Assembly: GCF_003151255.1 (NCBI RefSeq) | Contig: NZ_CP029481.1 | Location: 2,418,001-2,482,000, forward strand | Reading direction: 5' to 3' | Length of the DNA: 64,000 nucleotides | Origin: Microvirga sp. 17 mud 1-3 | GTDB lineage: Bacteria; Pseudomonadota; Alphaproteobacteria; Rhizobiales; Beijerinckiaceae | Shown: piece by piece, positions 62,471 through 64,000 of the stretch | Numbering within the stretch: position 1 is the first letter of the stretch | How the letters are laid out: each line of letters begins with the position of its first letter | Program-made: the position numbers and the translations under genes | The notes under the pieces: model-generated | Told to the model about the DNA's origin: nothing | What the model saw: only the letters and a program-made list of their open reading frames with translations | The model's database searches: none

Positions 62471-62509
62471 TTGTACAATTCCCCCTATTGACACGCCAGG
62501 GGCGATTAC
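62471..62509 (+). promoter_or_regulatory. leader region of the Mor-like gene
   Basis: A TTGTACAATT stretch (62471-62480) resembles a -10 (TACAAT), and about 30 bases separate it from ATG 62510. No clear -35 is visible, so the promoter may need an activator. Only the -10-like element supports it. Confidence 0.35.
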
Positions 62510-62935
62510 ATGCGATTACCTAGAAGCGTGCAGGAAATAGCGGACGTTATAGGCCGTGAGCGGGCGTTATACTTGATCGGGAAGCTGCCGCGATGCTTTG
62601 CGGGCAGCGAGGGGCATAAGTCTTGGCGGCCCATGCTGTACGTTCCCGCCCTGCGCCGGCTGACACCCGATCATGCCCTGGTGGACATCCTGGGATGGAA
62701 TGATGCCGAACGCCTGTGCCGGCATTTCGGTGGCGAAATCCTGCAGCCCGCGAATTGCGCGGAAATTTACCGTCCGTTCCGGGACAAGGCGATTTCGAAG
62801 ATTGTTGCAGGCGGAATACCGCCCAAGCTGGTGGCCGAATGGTTTGGCGTAACGGACCGGCATGTGCGGACGGTGCGGCGGGAAATCCCACAAGAGGAAT
62901 CCCGGCCCGCGAACGACAATAATCGGCAAATCTAA
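62510..62935 (+). CDS. Mor-like phage transcription activator
   Basis: A 141-residue protein with an N-terminal RLPRSVQEIADVIGRERALY, a central WRPMLYVPALRRLTPDHAL and a C-terminal HTH (GGIPPKLVAEWFGVTDRHVR). It resembles the Mor/C family of Mu-like phages and small DNA-binding proteins of betaproteobacterial prophages. Its position between the early terminator and the lysis genes fits a late-gene activator. The initiation region lacks a strong ribosome binding site. Confidence 0.8.
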   Translation: MRLPRSVQEIADVIGRERALYLIGKLPRCFAGSEGHKSWRPMLYVPALRRLTPDHALVDILGWNDAERLCRHFGGEILQPANCAEIYRPFRDKAISKIVAGGIPPKLVAEWFGVTDRHVRTVRREIPQEESRPANDNNRQI

Positions 62936-62949
62936 ACGGACCTCAAGGC

Positions 62950-63348
62950 ATGAACACAATGGAACCCACATCCACCAGCAGCGCCGCAGGAATTGCGGCG
63001 TGGAAACTCATTGGCGGCCTGGCTGGGATCGGCGCCATCGGGGCCGGCCTGGCGACAATCGTGGTGATGTGCGTTTTGCGCCCGCGCACGCAGGCCGAAT
63101 GGACTGTGGGGATCATTTCCACCGTGATGGGATCAATCAGCGGCGGCGCGTTTGTGGTCCAGTATTACGAACTGCAGGAATGGGCCGCAAGCCCGTTTGG
63201 CCTGGTGGCCATGCTTGGCCTGGTGTTCGCCTGCGGCCTGCCGGCATGGGCCATCGTCCGCTGGTCTTTCAACTACATAAACAAGCACGAAAGCGCTGAC
63301 ATTGCGGAAATCGTCAGCGATGCCCGCAAGCTGGCAAGGGGCGAGTAA
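62950..63348 (+). CDS. holin-like membrane protein
   Basis: A 132-residue protein with three hydrophobic segments (LIGGLAGIGAIGAGLATIVV, then IISTVMGSISGGAFVV and FGLVAMLGLVFACGLPAWAI) and a charged cytoplasmic C-terminus. Topology and size suit a holin or phage membrane protein. It is directly followed by an endolysin-like gene (TAATG overlap) and a spanin-like gene, completing a lysis cassette. Confidence 0.75.
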   Translation: MNTMEPTSTSSAAGIAAWKLIGGLAGIGAIGAGLATIVVMCVLRPRTQAEWTVGIISTVMGSISGGAFVVQYYELQEWAASPFGLVAMLGLVFACGLPAWAIVRWSFNYINKHESADIAEIVSDARKLARGE

Positions 63349-63851
63349 TGGCGGCTGACCTGCATGCGATCCTGAAAAACACCATCGCCCCCGCGCTGGA
63401 CCTGCTGCCGGAAAAGATGACATCCGGGAAATCCATGGTGATGCTGCTGGCCATCGGGCTGCAGGAATCGAGGTTTGAACATACCCATCAAATCGGCGGC
63501 CCGGCGCATTCCTGGTGGCAGTTTGAGCGCGCAGGCGGCGTTCGTGGCGTCATCAAAAGCAAGGCGACCAAAGAGCACGCGCTTGGCCTTTGCTACCAGC
63601 GCGGAATTGCCTTGAATGAATCGTCCGTGTTCGGCGCAATGGAGCATGACCAGGTGCTGGCTGCCGGCATGGCGCGCTTGCTGCTGTGGACCGATCCAAG
63701 GCCGCTGCCGAAGATCGGTGACGCGCAATCAGCATGGGATTGCTACCTGCGAAATTGGCGGCCAGGCAAGCCGCACCCGCAGACGTGGGGCAAACTGTAC
63801 GACACCGCGATGTTCGCGGTGATGCGCTACCAGCAGGACGACGCGGCATGA
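63348..63851 (+). CDS. endolysin candidate (lysozyme-like)
   Basis: A 167-residue protein with AIGLQESRFEHTHQIGGPA (a Glu in a lysozyme-like QESRF motif), SWWQFERAGGV and a C-terminal WDCYLRNWRPGKPHPQTW. The pattern matches a class of phage proteins near holins, and the Glu in QESRF would be the catalytic residue. It lacks a signal peptide, so release would need the holin. The enzyme type is inferred from motif and position. Confidence 0.7.
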   Translation: MAADLHAILKNTIAPALDLLPEKMTSGKSMVMLLAIGLQESRFEHTHQIGGPAHSWWQFERAGGVRGVIKSKATKEHALGLCYQRGIALNESSVFGAMEHDQVLAAGMARLLLWTDPRPLPKIGDAQSAWDCYLRNWRPGKPHPQTWGKLYDTAMFAVMRYQQDDAA

Positions 63852-64000
63852 TTGCGGCCTGGCCCATCCTGCGCCGCATCCTGCCTTACCTGGTGGCTGT
63901 GGTGGCCGTGGTGGCCGTGCTGTTTGGCGCGTATCGGCATGGCGTCAACACCACGACCGATAGGTACGAACGCAGGCTGGCTGATATCAGCACGGCAAAC
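63848..64000 (+). CDS. spanin-like protein, N-terminal part (runs off right edge)
   Basis: The first 51 residues are visible: AAWPILRRILPYLVAVVAVV is an N-terminal membrane anchor, followed by a charged helix (TTDRYERRLADIST). This is the layout of an Rz-type inner-membrane spanin. ATG 63848 overlaps the endolysin stop (ATGA). The C-terminal part is beyond the window, so the call is provisional. Confidence 0.65.
   Translation, partial: MIAAWPILRRILPYLVAVVAVVAVLFGAYRHGVNTTTDRYERRLADISTAN

Larger units (their letters stand above)
43125..64000. mobile_element. tailed-phage-type prophage (left part; continues past window)
   Basis: It is bounded on the left by a split tRNA-Lys and a tyrosine integrase. 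It holds recombination, replication, DNA-modification, activator and lysis genes in phage order. Genes are tightly packed with ATGA/GTGA overlaps. Codon choice differs from the host side: Glu is mostly GAA and Leu mostly CTG here, against GAG and frequent CTC in host genes. Several proteins resemble betaproteobacterial phage proteins from memory. No structural genes are visible yet; they should follow the lysis cassette. Confidence 0.95.

Overview
The window joins two kinds of DNA. Positions 1 to about 43,120 are ordinary chromosome of an alphaproteobacterium, most likely Hyphomicrobiales (Rhizobiales) and perhaps Methylobacteriaceae such as Microvirga or Methylobacterium. The evidence is gene content and order: divK next to DUF3572 and a zinc-ribbon DinB, an EipB-type envelope protein, clpS-clpA, a phasin, popZ (DUF2497) between tolC and valS, and the aapJQMP amino-acid transporter. 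The intergenic GC-rich palindromes are also typical of that group. The genus is inference. From 43,125 to the right edge lies a prophage, cut off by the window at 64,000.

Host layout. 1-6.7 kb: an edge fragment, divK, DUF3572-dinB, eipB-like, ridA-like, a glycerophosphodiester phosphodiesterase and a FemAB-like acyltransferase. 6.7-13.1 kb: clpS-clpA and a small membrane protein, a phasin with a palindromic operator, a D,D-carboxypeptidase with a SPOR domain, and a membrane J-domain protein whose last helix is lost by a frameshift in a run of six G. 13.1-24.4 kb: repeats, small genes, a methylcrotonyl-CoA carboxylase alpha-type subunit, mntH, valS, popZ, tolC and a PCMT-like gene. 24.4-32.6 kb: tRNA-Cys and tRNA-Asn, photolyase, AlaX, sseA and aapJQMP. 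32.8-43 kb: a cystathionine beta-lyase, a three-gene lipid-linked glycan operon, a pyruvate-oxidase-like enzyme, a Na+/H+ antiporter, a threonine/serine dehydratase, a YbaK-type editing protein and two small hypotheticals.

Prophage layout. The left junction holds only the 3' half of a tRNA-Lys(TTT) gene, so the element sits in that tRNA. The integrase follows. A leftward block (48.2 to 44.7 kb) carries a PD-(D/E)XK exonuclease, a Sak4-like recombinase and SSB, with an excisionase-like HTH protein. A winged-helix regulator is divergent from a rightward early block (48.8-62.1 kb): helicase, small zinc-binding proteins, ParB-like protein, VRR-NUC nuclease, dUTPase, cytosine-C5 methyltransferase and a TOPRIM/VapE primase-helicase. 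Small-gene cassettes separated by GC hairpins follow. A noncoding stretch with repeated GGTGTA motifs precedes a Mor-like activator and the lysis genes (holin-like, endolysin-like, spanin-like). Head and tail genes and the right attachment site should lie beyond the window.

The most unusual signal is a second gene nested inside the methyltransferase gene (55,242-55,733) in another frame. It encodes a protein with a motif I recognise from stand-alone phage proteins. Next come a 25-bp element repeated at three early promoters, the hairpin-separated small-gene cassettes and the GGTGTA cluster. No CI-type repressor is recognisable.
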